Below, piece after piece: positions 7,799-16,210 of a stretch of 64,000 bases of DNA (position 1 is its first letter; every line of letters starts with the position of its first letter). The stretch comes from Merdimmobilis hominis (lineage in GTDB: Bacteria; Bacillota; Clostridia; Oscillospirales; Ruminococcaceae). Made by a program: the position numbers and the translations under genes. A model generated the notes under the pieces. The model did no database searches. It saw nothing but the letters and a program-made list of their open reading frames with translations, and was not told the origin of the DNA. The stretch lies in the NCBI RefSeq assembly GCF_021109255.1, contig NZ_JAJODG010000002.1. One strand, 5' to 3'.

Positions 7799-8974
7799 TT
7801 ATTGATTGTTTTTTAGCCACTGGATGGCTGCATTGGCGTAGACCGCCGAGCCGATGGGGAACGCGCTTTCGTCGAACAGGACATTGGGGTTATGGGCGGG
7901 GAACACCTTCTCCGGGTCGGAGGGCATGGCGCCCAGGCGCAGGAAGATGCCGGGGACCTTTTCGGTGACCAGGGAGAAATCCTCCGATCCCATACCGCCG
8001 GGAAGCTCCTGGACTTTGTCCTCGCCCAGCAGGTCGCGGGTGTAGCCGACGATCTCATCCATCAAGTCGTTGTCATTCTCCAAGGGGGCGACGCCAAAGG
8101 GGTATTCCACCTCGCAGTCGCAGCGGAACGCCGACGCCACCGCTTTGGCTACCTCCACCAGGCGCTGTTTCATAAAAGTGCGGACCTTGCTGGATTTGGT
8201 TCGGATGGTGCCCATGATCATCGCCTCATCGGGGATGACGTTCTCCTTGAGCCCGCTCTGGAAGGCGCCGATAGTCATAGTGGCGGTGTCCGCCGCGTCG
8301 ATCTCCCGAGCCAGAATTTCCTGGAGGGCGATGACGATGTGGGAGCCGGCGGTGATGGGGTCGATGGCGGTGTGGGGGTTGGCCCCATGGCCGCCTTTTC
8401 CTTTGACGGTGATGACAAATTTATCCGCCGAGCCGTGAGAGCCGCCTTTGGTAAAGCCCACAAATCCGGCTGGCTGGGTGACGCTGCTGATATGGATGGC
8501 CACAGCTGCGTCCACATGGGGATTTTCCAGCACGCCGGCATCAATCATCGCTTTGGCGCCGGCAAGAATCTCCTCTGCAGGCTGGAACATCAATTTAACG
8601 GTGCCGCACAACTCGTTTTCCCGATCTTTGAGGAGTTTTGCCGCACCCAGCAACATGGCAGCATGGGTGTCATGGCCGCAGGTATGGGCGGCTTCCGGGT
8701 TCTGGGAGGCAAAGGGAAGGCCGGTTTTTTCCGGCATGCGCAGGGCGTCGGTATCGGCTCGGAGCAGGATTGTCTTGCCTGGCTTGCCCACCGTGGCTAC
8801 AACGCCGCTCTTGCAGATTTCCTTGGGTTCATATCCCATTTCGGTCAGGCGGTCCATGATATATCGAGTCGTCTGGGGCAGATCATTCCCCAGCTCTGGG
8901 TTCTGATGGATCGTCCGTCTGTCCTTGACGATAGTCTCTTCGATTGCTTTTGCACTTTTCAGCAGGTCATTCAT
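7799..8974 (-). CDS. M20 family amidohydrolase/deacetylase
   Basis: 391 residues. The M20D pattern is clear: LLRADTDALRMPEKTGLPF, AHTCGHDTHAAMLLGAA (metal-binding Cys/His), MFQPAEEI with the catalytic Glu region, GKGGHGANPH, and GGMGSEDFS near the end. These are dinuclear metal enzymes that remove acyl groups from amino acids or related amides (hippurate hydrolase, N-acyl-diaminopimelate deacetylase, indole-acetyl amino acid hydrolases). Which substrate applies cannot be told. The length is normal. It is a single-gene unit; I found no convincing promoter in the 300 bases upstream. Confidence 0.9.
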   Translation of the reverse strand: MNDLLKSAKAIEETIVKDRRTIHQNPELGNDLPQTTRYIMDRLTEMGYEPKEICKSGVVATVGKPGKTILLRADTDALRMPEKTGLPFASQNPEAAHTCGHDTHAAMLLGAAKLLKDRENELCGTVKLMFQPAEEILAGAKAMIDAGVLENPHVDAAVAIHISSVTQPAGFVGFTKGGSHGSADKFVITVKGKGGHGANPHTAIDPITAGSHIVIALQEILAREIDAADTATMTIGAFQSGLKENVIPDEAMIMGTIRTKSSKVRTFMKQRLVEVAKAVASAFRCDCEVEYPFGVAPLENDNDLMDEIVGYTRDLLGEDKVQELPGGMGSEDFSLVTEKVPGIFLRLGAMPSDPEKVFPAHNPNVLFDESAFPIGSAVYANAAIQWLKNNQ

Positions 8975-9197
8975 TGGATTTCCGCCTTTCAGTCGTTGTG
9001 ACTCTGTAATTCAGTGATCTCTCACTGTTTTACAGTTTAAAGCTTTTAATGGCTAAAGTCAAGAGATTCCCCCACCTCTTCAAATCTTTTGGATATTGTC
9101 CCAGAAAACCCTGTATTTCCACCATGGTTTCTGGTCTTTTCCTCCAAACAAGCCCGGTATTCCAGCTTTTTGGGGGATTCCCTTCCCGATCTTTCCT

Positions 9198-9227
9198 TTG
9201 TCATGAGGCGCGTCTATCTGCTACAAT
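9198..9227 (+). promoter_or_regulatory. sigma-A promoter of the GH18 gene
   Basis: TTGTCA (9198-9203), 18-base spacer, TACAAT (9222-9227), 75 bases before the GTG start. The rest of the 300-base gap from 9002 shows nothing else I can name. Confidence 0.6.
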
Positions 9228-9302
9228 GGGGGCAGTGTGTGGCCCACGATAAGGTTCCCTCCCTGTGGGCCGCCAAGATTTTTTCAAAAGGAGTGCCCCT
9301 TT

Positions 9303-10697
9303 GTGGAAGTAAAAAACAAACACAAACCTTATTTGCTGCTTGCGGCGGGAATCACCTTGGCTGTCCTGCTCATCACTGGGGGTTTTTCCCTGTACCGAAG
9401 CTTTTTGCCGGGGGAAGCCCCTTCCTCCAGCACCTCCCAAGAAGAGTCATCGGAAAGCGAGAACCAAGAAAGCCTGGAGGAAGAATCCTCCTCTCAGGTA
9501 ACCTCCCCTGCCCCTGGACAAGCCTCTGTGTGGGATTCCGCCGCCACCTACCAAAAGGGGGATCGGGTCCTCTACGGCGGCGTTCTTTACCAGGCCAAAT
9601 GGTGGAATACAGGCGAACAGCCTGGCAAAGGGGATGGCAACCCCTGGGAAACGGTGGAAAGTCCAAGCTCCACTCCAATGCCCCCTTCCAGTTCCAGTGC
9701 AGCCCCTCCCTCCTCCTCGGCACCAGCATCCTCCTCCAGCGCGTCTTCTTCTTCCCTTCCCCCTGCCGGCTCCCCTTCGGTTGGCACACAAGGGTTTAAA
9801 GTAGTGGCTTATTATCCCTCCTGGAAGCCTAGCAGCATGGAAAAAATCCAGCACGACGTGGTGACCCACCTGATCTATGCTTTCGCCATCCCCACCAAGG
9901 AGGGGACCCTTCTCCCTTTGGAAAATGCCTATGCTGCCCAATCCCTCATCGAGGCCGCCCACCAAAAGGGGAACAAGGTCCTTCTGGGGGTGGGGGGCTG
10001 GAGTTACCAGGGCAACACCCTCCAATCGGTGTTTGAACAGGCCACCGCCACCGACGAAAAGCTCTACCGGCTAGGGGATGCCATCCTGACCATGTGCGAC
10101 CAATACGGCTTCGACGGGGTGGACATGGACTGGGAACATCCCAACGTCTCAAATGGCAGCTCCAAACGGTATGAAAAACTGATGCTCTATTTAAGCGAGA
10201 AGCTCCACGCCAAGGGCAAGCTGCTGACTGCGGCGGTGCTGGGCGGCGTCTCCCCCGAGGGTACCGTCTACCGGGACGCCACCCTCGCCCACACCGATAA
10301 GGTGCTTTCCTGCGTGGACTGGATCAATGTCATGGCCTATGATGGCGGCGACGGGGAGCGGCATTCCAGCTACTCCCTCGCTGTGGCCAGCGCCACCTAT
10401 TGGAAGGAGACCAGGGGTGTGCCCGCCAACAAGGTAGTACTGGGGATGCCCTTCTATGGCCGTCCTTCCTGGGCCACTTACAGCGCCATCCTGGCCGCCG
10501 ACCCAGATGCCTATGGGAAGGATGTCACCACCATTAACGGGGTGGAAGTCCATTACAACGGGATTCCCACCATCCAAGACAAAACCTATTACGCAAAAAA
10601 ACACCTGGGCGGGGTGATGGTCTGGGAGGTGACCCAGGACACCGCCGACCGGGAGAAGAGCCTGCTCACCGCCATTGGGGAGGCGTTGACCTGGTGA
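9303..10697 (+). CDS. Membrane-anchored GH18 glycoside hydrolase with CBM5/12-like module
   Basis: 464 residues. A basic start and one membrane helix (PYLLLAAGITLAVLLITGGF) anchor the protein facing outwards. Next come a Ser/Glu linker, a carbohydrate-binding module of CBM5/12 type (about 76-118; WDSAATYQKGDRVLYGG...YQAKWW), a second Ser-rich linker, and the GH18 barrel from about residue 165. The catalytic DxxDxDxE motif is intact as DGVDMDWE (about 271-278), so it should cleave beta-1,4 N-acetylglucosamine polymers: chitin, peptidoglycan or cortex. The GTG at 9303 was chosen because AAGGAG ends 9 bases upstream and the anchor begins right after it. Spore-lytic versus nutritional use is open. 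Confidence 0.88.
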   Translation: MEVKNKHKPYLLLAAGITLAVLLITGGFSLYRSFLPGEAPSSSTSQEESSESENQESLEEESSSQVTSPAPGQASVWDSAATYQKGDRVLYGGVLYQAKWWNTGEQPGKGDGNPWETVESPSSTPMPPSSSSAAPPSSSAPASSSSASSSSLPPAGSPSVGTQGFKVVAYYPSWKPSSMEKIQHDVVTHLIYAFAIPTKEGTLLPLENAYAAQSLIEAAHQKGNKVLLGVGGWSYQGNTLQSVFEQATATDEKLYRLGDAILTMCDQYGFDGVDMDWEHPNVSNGSSKRYEKLMLYLSEKLHAKGKLLTAAVLGGVSPEGTVYRDATLAHTDKVLSCVDWINVMAYDGGDGERHSSYSLAVASATYWKETRGVPANKVVLGMPFYGRPSWATYSAILAADPDAYGKDVTTINGVEVHYNGIPTIQDKTYYAKKHLGGVMVWEVTQDTADREKSLLTAIGEALTW

Positions 10698-10709
10698 TTT
10701 TCTGCCTGG

Positions 10710-10738
10710 TTGACAATTTCTCCCTTTTGGAGTATTCT
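10710..10738 (+). promoter_or_regulatory. sigma-A promoter of the thiamine-precursor operon
   Basis: TTGACA (10710-10715), 17-base spacer, TATTCT (10733-10738), directly in front of the TPP aptamer. Confidence 0.75.
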
Positions 10739-10756
10739 AGTTTCGACAATAAAACC

Positions 10757-10845
10757 GCAAGGGGTGCTGATTTTCGGCTGAGAGCGGGCTTATGGCCTGT
10801 AACCCTGAACCTGATCCGGATAATGCCGGCGGAGGGATGCTGCAC
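10757..10845 (+). promoter_or_regulatory. TPP riboswitch (THI element)
   Basis: The conserved THI core is almost textbook: GGGGTGC (10761 on), CGGCTGAGA, then ACCCTGAACCTGATCCGGAT and AATGCCGGCGGAGGGA. Thiamine pyrophosphate binding to this aptamer normally favours the downstream terminator (10885-10918), turning off the transporter genes when thiamine is plentiful. Confidence 0.96.
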
Positions 10846-10884
10846 AATGCTGTGGGGGCCTGCCCCCAACAGATGCTGTATGAT

Positions 10885-10918
10885 AAGACCGCTTGGCTTT
10901 CCGGCTGGGCGGTCTTTT
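10885..10918 (+). terminator. Riboswitch-controlled terminator
   Basis: aagaccgc (10885-10892) pairs with gcggtctt (10909-10916), followed by a short T run. A second GC-rich hairpin (tgggggc/gccccca, around 10853-10868) lies between aptamer and terminator and may be part of the switching element. Confidence 0.82.
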
Positions 10919-10947
10919 GATTGTACAGCAAAAAGGAGCGAGATTTT

Positions 10948-11247
10948 ATGCCAAACGCAAGCGTAGCTATCCAAGTTGTTCCCAAAGTCATGGACGACGC
11001 CGAGACCATCCGCATTGTGGATGAGGTCATCGCCTACATCAAATCCACCGGCCTCACCACCTTTGTCGGCCCCTTTGAGACCGCCATTGAGGGGGACTAC
11101 GACCAATTGATGGAGATCGTCAAAAACTGCCAGCTCATCGCCGCCAAGGCGGGCGCCCCCGCGGTCAGCACCTATGTGCGGATCTCCTACCGGCCGGAAG
11201 GCGGTGTGTTGACCATTGACCAAAAAGTCACCAAGCACCATCAATAA
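10948..11247 (+). CDS. Thiamine-binding protein, MTH1187/YkoF-like
   Basis: 99 residues. ASVAIQVVPKVMDDAETIRI, then FVGPFETAIEGDYDQLMEIV, fit the small ferredoxin-like fold of Thiamine_BP (MTH1187) proteins, which bind thiamine or its pyrimidine part in the cytoplasm. It is the first gene after the TPP riboswitch and overlaps the permease gene by 32 bases. AAAAGGAG precedes the ATG. Its position suggests it buffers or senses the imported pyrimidine. Confidence 0.88.
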   Translation: MPNASVAIQVVPKVMDDAETIRIVDEVIAYIKSTGLTTFVGPFETAIEGDYDQLMEIVKNCQLIAAKAGAPAVSTYVRISYRPEGGVLTIDQKVTKHHQ

Positions 11248-11998
11248 GGCCGCTCCCGGAGTGCTGATCGCCCTTCTTTTGGCCGTGTGGCAGGGGCTGT
11301 CCAGCCTGGGAGTGGTCCCCAAGTACATGCTGCCCTCCCCCGCTGATGTGGTCAAGGCCTTTTTTGCCGATTTTCCCCTTCTGGTCAGCCACTCCCAGAC
11401 CACCCTGGCCGAGGCCGCCCTCGGTCTCTCCTGCGCCATCTTCCTGGCCTTTGTGGTCGCCTTCTTTATGGACCGCTACTCCCTGCTGCGGCGAGCGGTT
11501 TATCCCCTCTTAGTGGTGAGCCAGACGGTTCCCACCGTTGCCATCGCCCCCCTGCTCATCCTTTGGCTGGGGTATGGCATCGCCCCCAAGGTGGTGCTCA
11601 TTGTCATCACCTGCTTTTTCCCCATGGCCATCGGATTGCTGGAGGGGTTTTCCTCCGCCGATCCGGACACCATCAACCTGATGCGGGCTATGGGCAGCAC
11701 CCAGAACCAGATTTTCCGGTACGTCAAGTTCCCCTCTGCCCTGCGGCAGTTCTTTGCCAGCCTGAAAATCGCCGCCTCCTACTCGGTGGTGGGGGCGGTC
11801 ATCTCCGAATGGCTGGGCGGCATGGAGGGCCTGGGGGTCTACATGACCCGGGTCAAAAAATCCTATTCCTTTGACAAAATGTTCGCGGTGATCTTTTTGA
11901 TCTCCGCCATCAGCCTTCTGCTGATGAAGGCCATCGACCTGCTGCAAAAGAAGGCCACGCCTTGGGACAACCTGCGCCAGCAGGAACAAGAATTATAA
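11216..11998 (+). CDS. thiX: ABC transporter permease for thiamine pyrimidine precursor
   Basis: 260 residues with about six membrane helices. AYG-type loop residues are seen in the conserved binding-protein-dependent transport motif around TINLMRAMGSTQNQIFRYVK and PSALRQFFASLKIAAS. This is the SsuC/TauC-like permease class, and ThiX when found with ThiY and ThiZ. The start is a TTG inside the preceding gene; a later GTG at 11261 would remove the first, possibly cytoplasmic, residues. It works with the products of the next two genes. Confidence 0.88.
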   Translation: MTKKSPSTINKAAPGVLIALLLAVWQGLSSLGVVPKYMLPSPADVVKAFFADFPLLVSHSQTTLAEAALGLSCAIFLAFVVAFFMDRYSLLRRAVYPLLVVSQTVPTVAIAPLLILWLGYGIAPKVVLIVITCFFPMAIGLLEGFSSADPDTINLMRAMGSTQNQIFRYVKFPSALRQFFASLKIAASYSVVGAVISEWLGGMEGLGVYMTRVKKSYSFDKMFAVIFLISAISLLLMKAIDLLQKKATPWDNLRQQEQEL

Positions 11999-12010
11999 GG
12001 AGAATTGTAT

Positions 12011-13015
12011 ATGAAACGGATACTTGCAGCCATCCTTGCGGCTGGGCTGGCCCTTTCCCTCACCGCCTGCGGCGGGAACGGCAATTCCAGTTCCTCCGGC
12101 GAGGGGGAATCCCTCAAAGAGATCACCTTCTGCCTGGATTGGACCCCCAACACCAACCACACCGGCCTCTACGCCGCCCAGGCCCTGGGCTATTATGAGG
12201 AAGCCGGCCTGAAGGTGGAGTTTGTCCAGCCCCCGGAAGATGGAGCTCCCGCCCTGGTGGCCTCGGGCAAAGCCCAGTTCGGCATCAACGCCCAGGACAC
12301 TATCGCCCCCGCCCTCATCGGCGACGCCGCCCTGCCGGTCACCGCAGTGGCGGCCATTGTCCAGCACAACACCAGCGGCATCCTCACCCTGAGCGGAAAA
12401 GGGGTTGACCGTCCCAAAGGGCTGGAAGGCCGCACCTACGCCACCTGGCAGAACCCAGTGGAACAGGCCATGATGCGGTACTGCGTGGAAAAAGACGGCG
12501 GGGATTTCTCCAAGGTCAACCTGGTGCCCAGCACCCCCACGGATGTCCTCACCAGCTTGCAGACCAACGTGGACTCCATCTGGGTGTTCTACGGCTGGGA
12601 TGGCATCGCCGCGGAAGTGAAGGGCATCGATATGGATTACTGGGCATTTTCCGACATTGAGCCCACCTTTGACTACTACACCCCAGTGATCCTGGCGAAC
12701 AACGCCTTCCTCCAAGAGGACCCCGAGACGGCAAAAGCGTTCCTGGCCGCCACCCGCAAAGGGTATGAATACGCCATCGCCAACCCCAGGGAAGCTGCCG
12801 ACTTCCTGCTGGCAGCCAGCCCAGAGCTGGACAAAGATCTGGTTTACGCCAGCCAGGAATACCTCTCCGCCCAGTATCAGGCGGACGCGGAAGCTTGGGG
12901 GGTCATCGACCCCGCCCGCTGGGACGGCTTCTATCAGTGGCTGTGGGACAACCAGCTGCTGGAGGAGGAAATCCCCGCCGGAACTGGGTACTCCAACGAC
13001 TACCTTCCCCAGTAG
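12011..13015 (+). CDS. thiY: NMT1/THI5-like substrate-binding lipoprotein
   Basis: 334 residues. The lipoprotein signal (MKRILAAILAAGLALSLTAC) has the lipobox LTAC and is followed by a Gly/Ser linker. The mature part starts EITFCLDWTPNTNHTGLYAA, the diagnostic NMT1/THI5 stretch shared with ThiY, which binds N-formyl-4-amino-5-aminomethyl-2-methylpyrimidine, a thiamine degradation product salvaged for the pyrimidine half. AAGGAG lies 8 bases before the ATG. The substrate is inferred from family and riboswitch context. Confidence 0.93.
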   Translation: MKRILAAILAAGLALSLTACGGNGNSSSSGEGESLKEITFCLDWTPNTNHTGLYAAQALGYYEEAGLKVEFVQPPEDGAPALVASGKAQFGINAQDTIAPALIGDAALPVTAVAAIVQHNTSGILTLSGKGVDRPKGLEGRTYATWQNPVEQAMMRYCVEKDGGDFSKVNLVPSTPTDVLTSLQTNVDSIWVFYGWDGIAAEVKGIDMDYWAFSDIEPTFDYYTPVILANNAFLQEDPETAKAFLAATRKGYEYAIANPREAADFLLAASPELDKDLVYASQEYLSAQYQADAEAWGVIDPARWDGFYQWLWDNQLLEEEIPAGTGYSNDYLPQ

Positions 13016-13018
13016 CCC

Positions 13019-13765
13019 ATGAGCAAGCTTGTCGTGGAGCATGTCTCCAAATCCTTTGACGGCGTCCCCATCCTAGAGGATGTCTCCCTCCGTCTGGAAG
13101 AGGGGGAACTGGTCTGCCTGCTGGGGGTGAGCGGCGCGGGCAAGACAACCTTGTTCAACATCATCTCCGGTCTGATGGAGCCGGAAGAGGGCAAGGTCTA
13201 TCTCTCCGGCGAGGAGATCACCGGCAAGGCGGGAAAGATCAGCTATATGCTGCAAAAAGACCTTCTCCTCCCCTACCGGACGGTGCTGGGCAATGTGGCC
13301 CTGCCCCTCCTCATCCGCGGGGTGAAAAAAGAGGAGGCCTACGCCGAAGCCGCCCGCCACTTTGGGGAATTCGGCCTGGCGGGGACGGAACACCGGTACC
13401 CCAGCCAGCTCTCCGGCGGGATGCGGCAGCGGGCCGCCCTCCTTCGAACCTATCTCTTTTCCCAGAACGTGGCCCTTCTGGACGAGCCGTTCAGCGCCCT
13501 GGACACCATCACCAAAGGGGCCATCCACACCTGGTATCTGGAGGTGATGGAGCGCATCCGCCTCTCCACCTTGTTCATCACCCATGACATCGACGAGGCG
13601 ATCCTCCTCTCCGACCGCATTTACATCTTATCCGGCAAGCCGGGGCGGATTGTGGCGGAGCTGGCCATTCGGGAGCCCAAGCCCCGCAGCGCTCAGTTTC
13701 CACTCACCGGGGAATTCCTTCAATATAAACGGGAGATTATCCGGCTGCTGGAACTGCCACACTAA
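13019..13765 (+). CDS. thiZ: ABC transporter ATPase for thiamine pyrimidine precursor
   Basis: 248 residues. Walker A is GVSGAGKTT, the signature is LSGGMRQRAALLRT, Walker B is VALLDEPFSALD, and the switch His is in FITHDIDEA. It is of the SsuB/TauB class. It starts 3 bases after the thiY stop and closes the TPP-riboswitch operon; the gene set has a complete importer. Confidence 0.92.
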   Translation: MSKLVVEHVSKSFDGVPILEDVSLRLEEGELVCLLGVSGAGKTTLFNIISGLMEPEEGKVYLSGEEITGKAGKISYMLQKDLLLPYRTVLGNVALPLLIRGVKKEEAYAEAARHFGEFGLAGTEHRYPSQLSGGMRQRAALLRTYLFSQNVALLDEPFSALDTITKGAIHTWYLEVMERIRLSTLFITHDIDEAILLSDRIYILSGKPGRIVAELAIREPKPRSAQFPLTGEFLQYKREIIRLLELPH

Positions 13766-13866
13766 GAAAAAATCCAGGAATCTTGAAAATATTTTTTGTT
13801 GTGACACCGTTCGACAAAATATCCCTTGACGGCCCCTTTATACTGAAAGGGTTAGGAGGGATTGGT

Positions 13867-14019
13867 ATGCCCAAGGAACAGCAGCTGGAAAACTACCGGG
13901 AGACCTTGCGGGAACTGGAGGCAATGCCCCCTTCCCCACACCGCGATTGGCTGGTTTCACTGGTCCGGGAGCAGATTGAAGCGCTGGAAAAATCCGAGAA
14001 ATTCCCGGTCCACCTGTAA
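13867..14019 (+). CDS. Small hypothetical protein, 50 residues
   Basis: Begins MPKEQQLENYRETLRELEAM and ends EKFPVHL. It is charged and mostly helical, with a Pro-Ser-Pro-His break in the middle; no membrane segment or Cys. A strong TTAGGAGG site sits 8 bases before the ATG, and a terminator follows, so it looks like a real single gene. I do not recognise the family. Confidence 0.55.
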   Translation: MPKEQQLENYRETLRELEAMPPSPHRDWLVSLVREQIEALEKSEKFPVHL

Positions 14020-14051
14020 GATCCCCGATCCCTTCCCGCTGCAAAGCGATG

Positions 14052-14091
14052 AAAAATCCCGGCGAACCCAATTGGGCTCGCCGGGATTTTT
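14052..14091. terminator. Bidirectional terminator
   Basis: An 18-base arm (14052-14069) pairs with 14074-14091 around AATT with one or two mismatches. A5 on one side and T5 on the other make it work for both the small plus-strand gene and the minus-strand MATE gene. Confidence 0.9.
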
Positions 14092-14099
14092 CATGATTT

Positions 14100-15446
14100 T
14101 TATTCCACCTGGAACTGCTTCCACCGCCCCATTTTCAGATAGATAAGCCCAAAGATCAGCGAGGTGGAGGATGCCAGCGGCGCCGCCAGCCCAATGCCGC
14201 TGAGGCTTCCCGGAATGTATCGGCTTAGGAAATAAGCAAGGGGCACACGAACCATTAACGTGGAAAAAAGGCCATTTGCCATCGAGAACACCGTGCGCCC
14301 ACAGCCATTGAAAAAGCCGTTCATGCAGAATACAAAGGCCACCAGCAGATAGTCGATGGAGAAGGTTCGCATATATGCAATTCCGGCGGCAGTTACCTGC
14401 GGGTCCGCTTTGAAGATGTGCAGCACCGACTGCGGGGCCAGCTGTACCCACAAAAAGAAGAGGAACCCGCATCCCAAGGCCATGGAAATGGCGATAAGCA
14501 GGGATTTTTTTGCCCGATCCGGTTGTCCGGCCCCCATGTTTTGGGCTGTGAGGGCGGAAATCGCCCCGGAAAATGCCGTAGCGGGCAGCATGGCGAAGTT
14601 GGTGAACTTGCCGGCAATGCCCACCGCTGCCGAGGTGATCACCCCCAACGAGTTGACAATGGCCGCGATGAACAAAAAGGACACGCTGACCATCGATTCC
14701 TGCAAGGAAACCGGCAGACCAATTTTCAGCAGTTTCAATGCCTTATCCTTGTACATGTGGAAGCTTTGCAGCTTAAAGTCAAAGATAAAATCCCGCCGGG
14801 TCAGGTAGAGGATGGCCAAGCACATGCTCACCGCCTGGGAGAGGATGGTGGCCAGCGCCGCGCCGGCTGGGCCCATCCCCATGCCGCCGACCATAAGAAG
14901 ATCCAGGGCAATGTTGGTCAGGCAGGCGATGGAGATAAAGAGGAGAGGACTTTTAGAGTCCCCTAGCCCCCGCAGCATGGCGCTGATGGCGTTGTAGCCA
15001 AAGATAAACAGGATGCCGCAGGAGGCAATCCGCACATAGGAGAGGGCCTGTTCGAAGGCCTCCGGCGGGGTTTGCAGCAGCGATAAAACCCAAGGGGCAC
15101 ACAAAAACATCACTGCCGTGAAACCCACCCCCGCCGCAGCGAACATGGTCAGCATGGTGCTGATGGTCTCCTTGGTGTCTTTTTCCAGTTTGGCGCCGAA
15201 ATATTGGGCGATCAGAATGGTGCCGCCCATGGTGAGGCCGGATACCATGCTGGTGACAATCTGCATCACTTGGCTGCCCACCGACACCGCTGAAATACCC
15301 GCCGAATTGGCAAACCATCCCACCACCGCCATATCCACCGCGCCGTACAGCGCCTGGACAAAGTTGGCGATCAGATAAGGGATGGCAAAGGTGATCAGCC
15401 GGCGGCCGATGCTGCCCTCGGTCAAATTGCTGCTGTTGTTCTCCAC
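14100..15446 (-). CDS. MATE family multidrug/toxin efflux pump
   Basis: 448 residues, normal for MATE, with 12 predicted helices. It begins VENNSSNLTEGSIGRRLITF and continues PYLIANFVQALYGAVDMAVV, the MepA/NorM-like N-terminus. I placed the start at the GTG 15446 because homology begins there and AAAGGCGGG precedes it; the reading frame stays open upstream through the leader RNA but that part is not protein-like. The gene is transcribed from 15609-15638 through a terminator-bearing leader. If the leader is guanidine-responsive, the pump likely exports guanidinium or related cations. Confidence 0.9.
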   Translation of the reverse strand: MENNSSNLTEGSIGRRLITFAIPYLIANFVQALYGAVDMAVVGWFANSAGISAVSVGSQVMQIVTSMVSGLTMGGTILIAQYFGAKLEKDTKETISTMLTMFAAAGVGFTAVMFLCAPWVLSLLQTPPEAFEQALSYVRIASCGILFIFGYNAISAMLRGLGDSKSPLLFISIACLTNIALDLLMVGGMGMGPAGAALATILSQAVSMCLAILYLTRRDFIFDFKLQSFHMYKDKALKLLKIGLPVSLQESMVSVSFLFIAAIVNSLGVITSAAVGIAGKFTNFAMLPATAFSGAISALTAQNMGAGQPDRAKKSLLIAISMALGCGFLFFLWVQLAPQSVLHIFKADPQVTAAGIAYMRTFSIDYLLVAFVFCMNGFFNGCGRTVFSMANGLFSTLMVRVPLAYFLSRYIPGSLSGIGLAAPLASSTSLIFGLIYLKMGRWKQFQVE

Positions 15447-15512
15447 AGGGAGCCCGCCTTTCTTCCATACAATCTTTTGGGAGGGAAGCATGGCATTTGA
15501 AGCTATCCACAC

Positions 15513-15558
15513 AAAAAAAGCTGGATAAGAATCAACCGCGGTCGATCTCTTATCCAGC
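15513..15558 (-). terminator. Leader terminator upstream of the MATE gene
   Basis: gctggataaga (15520-15530) pairs perfectly with tcttatccagc (15548-15558); on the minus strand seven T follow (15513-15519). It lies between the promoter and the coding region, so it must be regulated for the gene to be expressed. Confidence 0.88.
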
Positions 15559-15603
15559 ACAAATCCGTCTGCTATCGCATGAGGACTCCTACCCTCCGAG
15601 TGA
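15513..15603 (-). promoter_or_regulatory. Candidate guanidine-IV (mepA motif) riboswitch
   Basis: The transcript leader on the minus strand reads CTCGGAGGGTAGGAGTCCTC then ATGCGATAGCAGACGG, followed by the terminator hairpin, all within about 90 bases. Compact size, direct use of a terminator as second stem, a GATA-loop mini-hairpin and a MATE (mepA-type) gene downstream fit the guanidine-IV class from memory of its consensus. Seen: the terminator leader. Inferred: the ligand. Confidence 0.55.
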
Positions 15604-15608
15604 AATTC

Positions 15609-15638
15609 AGTATACCATTTTTCGCCGGGAATTGTCAA
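15609..15638 (-). promoter_or_regulatory. sigma-A promoter of the MATE gene
   Basis: Minus strand: perfect TTGACA (15633-15638), 18-base spacer, TATACT (15609-15614). The predicted RNA start is near 15603. Confidence 0.8.
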
Positions 15639-15681
15639 GGAACAGAGAGTTTCTCCTTCCGACAACCTTATAGAAAAAGCG

Positions 15682-15710
15682 TTGCGGCACATGCTCCATT
15701 GTGGTATTAT
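15682..15710 (+). promoter_or_regulatory. sigma-A promoter of the nucleotidyltransferase gene
   Basis: TTGCGG (15682-15687), 17-base spacer, TATTAT (15705-15710), divergent from the MATE promoter. Confidence 0.5.
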
Positions 15711-15746
15711 TTCATCTATATCATTCTATGGGCTGGAGGGCTTTTT

Positions 15747-16160
15747 GTGGAAAAATTGTTACAGGATATCAAACAATGGGCGCAAAATCACCCAAAAATT
15801 GAGGGGGTTATTCTCGTTGGGTCTTGTGCGCGGGGCGATCACAAAGATGATTCTGACATCGACCTAGTCCTCCTCACCCCCAGCAAGGAGGATTTTCTTC
15901 AAAACCAGGCATTCACAGAGCAGTTTGGGACTGTAGCACGCCGCCAGACCGAGTATTATGGGGCCTGCACCTCCATCCGCGTGTGGTATGAAGGCGGGCC
16001 GGAAGTGGAGTTTGGCCTTGTAGAACCGCCGTGGATCGCCCGCCCTTTGGATGCGGGGACAATGCAGGTATTACAGGGAGGGTATCGGGTGATTTTGGAT
16101 AAAAAGCAGCGGTTTCCATCTTGTGTTCCCCCACCCTATACAAGTCCCTTCAATAAATAG
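15747..16160 (+). CDS. Stand-alone MNT-type nucleotidyltransferase
   Basis: 137 residues. IEGVILVGSCARGDHKDDSD followed by IDLVLL gives the GS...DxD signature of the pol-beta superfamily minimal nucleotidyltransferases, with both metal-binding Asp present. These transfer NMP groups to small molecules or proteins. No HEPN partner gene is adjacent, so a toxin-antitoxin role is not supported. GTG at 15747 follows GGAGGG by 6 bases. The C-terminal tail is short and Pro-rich. Substrate unknown. Confidence 0.8.
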   Translation: MEKLLQDIKQWAQNHPKIEGVILVGSCARGDHKDDSDIDLVLLTPSKEDFLQNQAFTEQFGTVARRQTEYYGACTSIRVWYEGGPEVEFGLVEPPWIARPLDAGTMQVLQGGYRVILDKKQRFPSCVPPPYTSPFNK

Positions 16161-16190
16161 AAGGATGCCGTTAACGGCATCCTTCTATTT
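16161..16190. terminator. Bidirectional terminator
   Basis: aaggatgccgtt (16161-16172) and aacggcatcctt (16173-16184) form a perfect palindrome with T-rich sequence after it on the plus strand; it separates two convergent genes. Confidence 0.82.
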
Positions 16191-16210
16191 GTTGCCTTAT
16201 TCTGCCAATA

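Noticed and set aside
11993..13042. Minus-strand ORF of 349 codons opposite thiY
   Set aside because: Exact shadow of a lipoprotein gene with signal peptide, motifs and operon context.
15747..16160. Toxin-antitoxin module of MNT/HEPN type
   Set aside because: Only the nucleotidyltransferase is present; the neighbours are a MATE pump and a metal hydrolase on the other strand.
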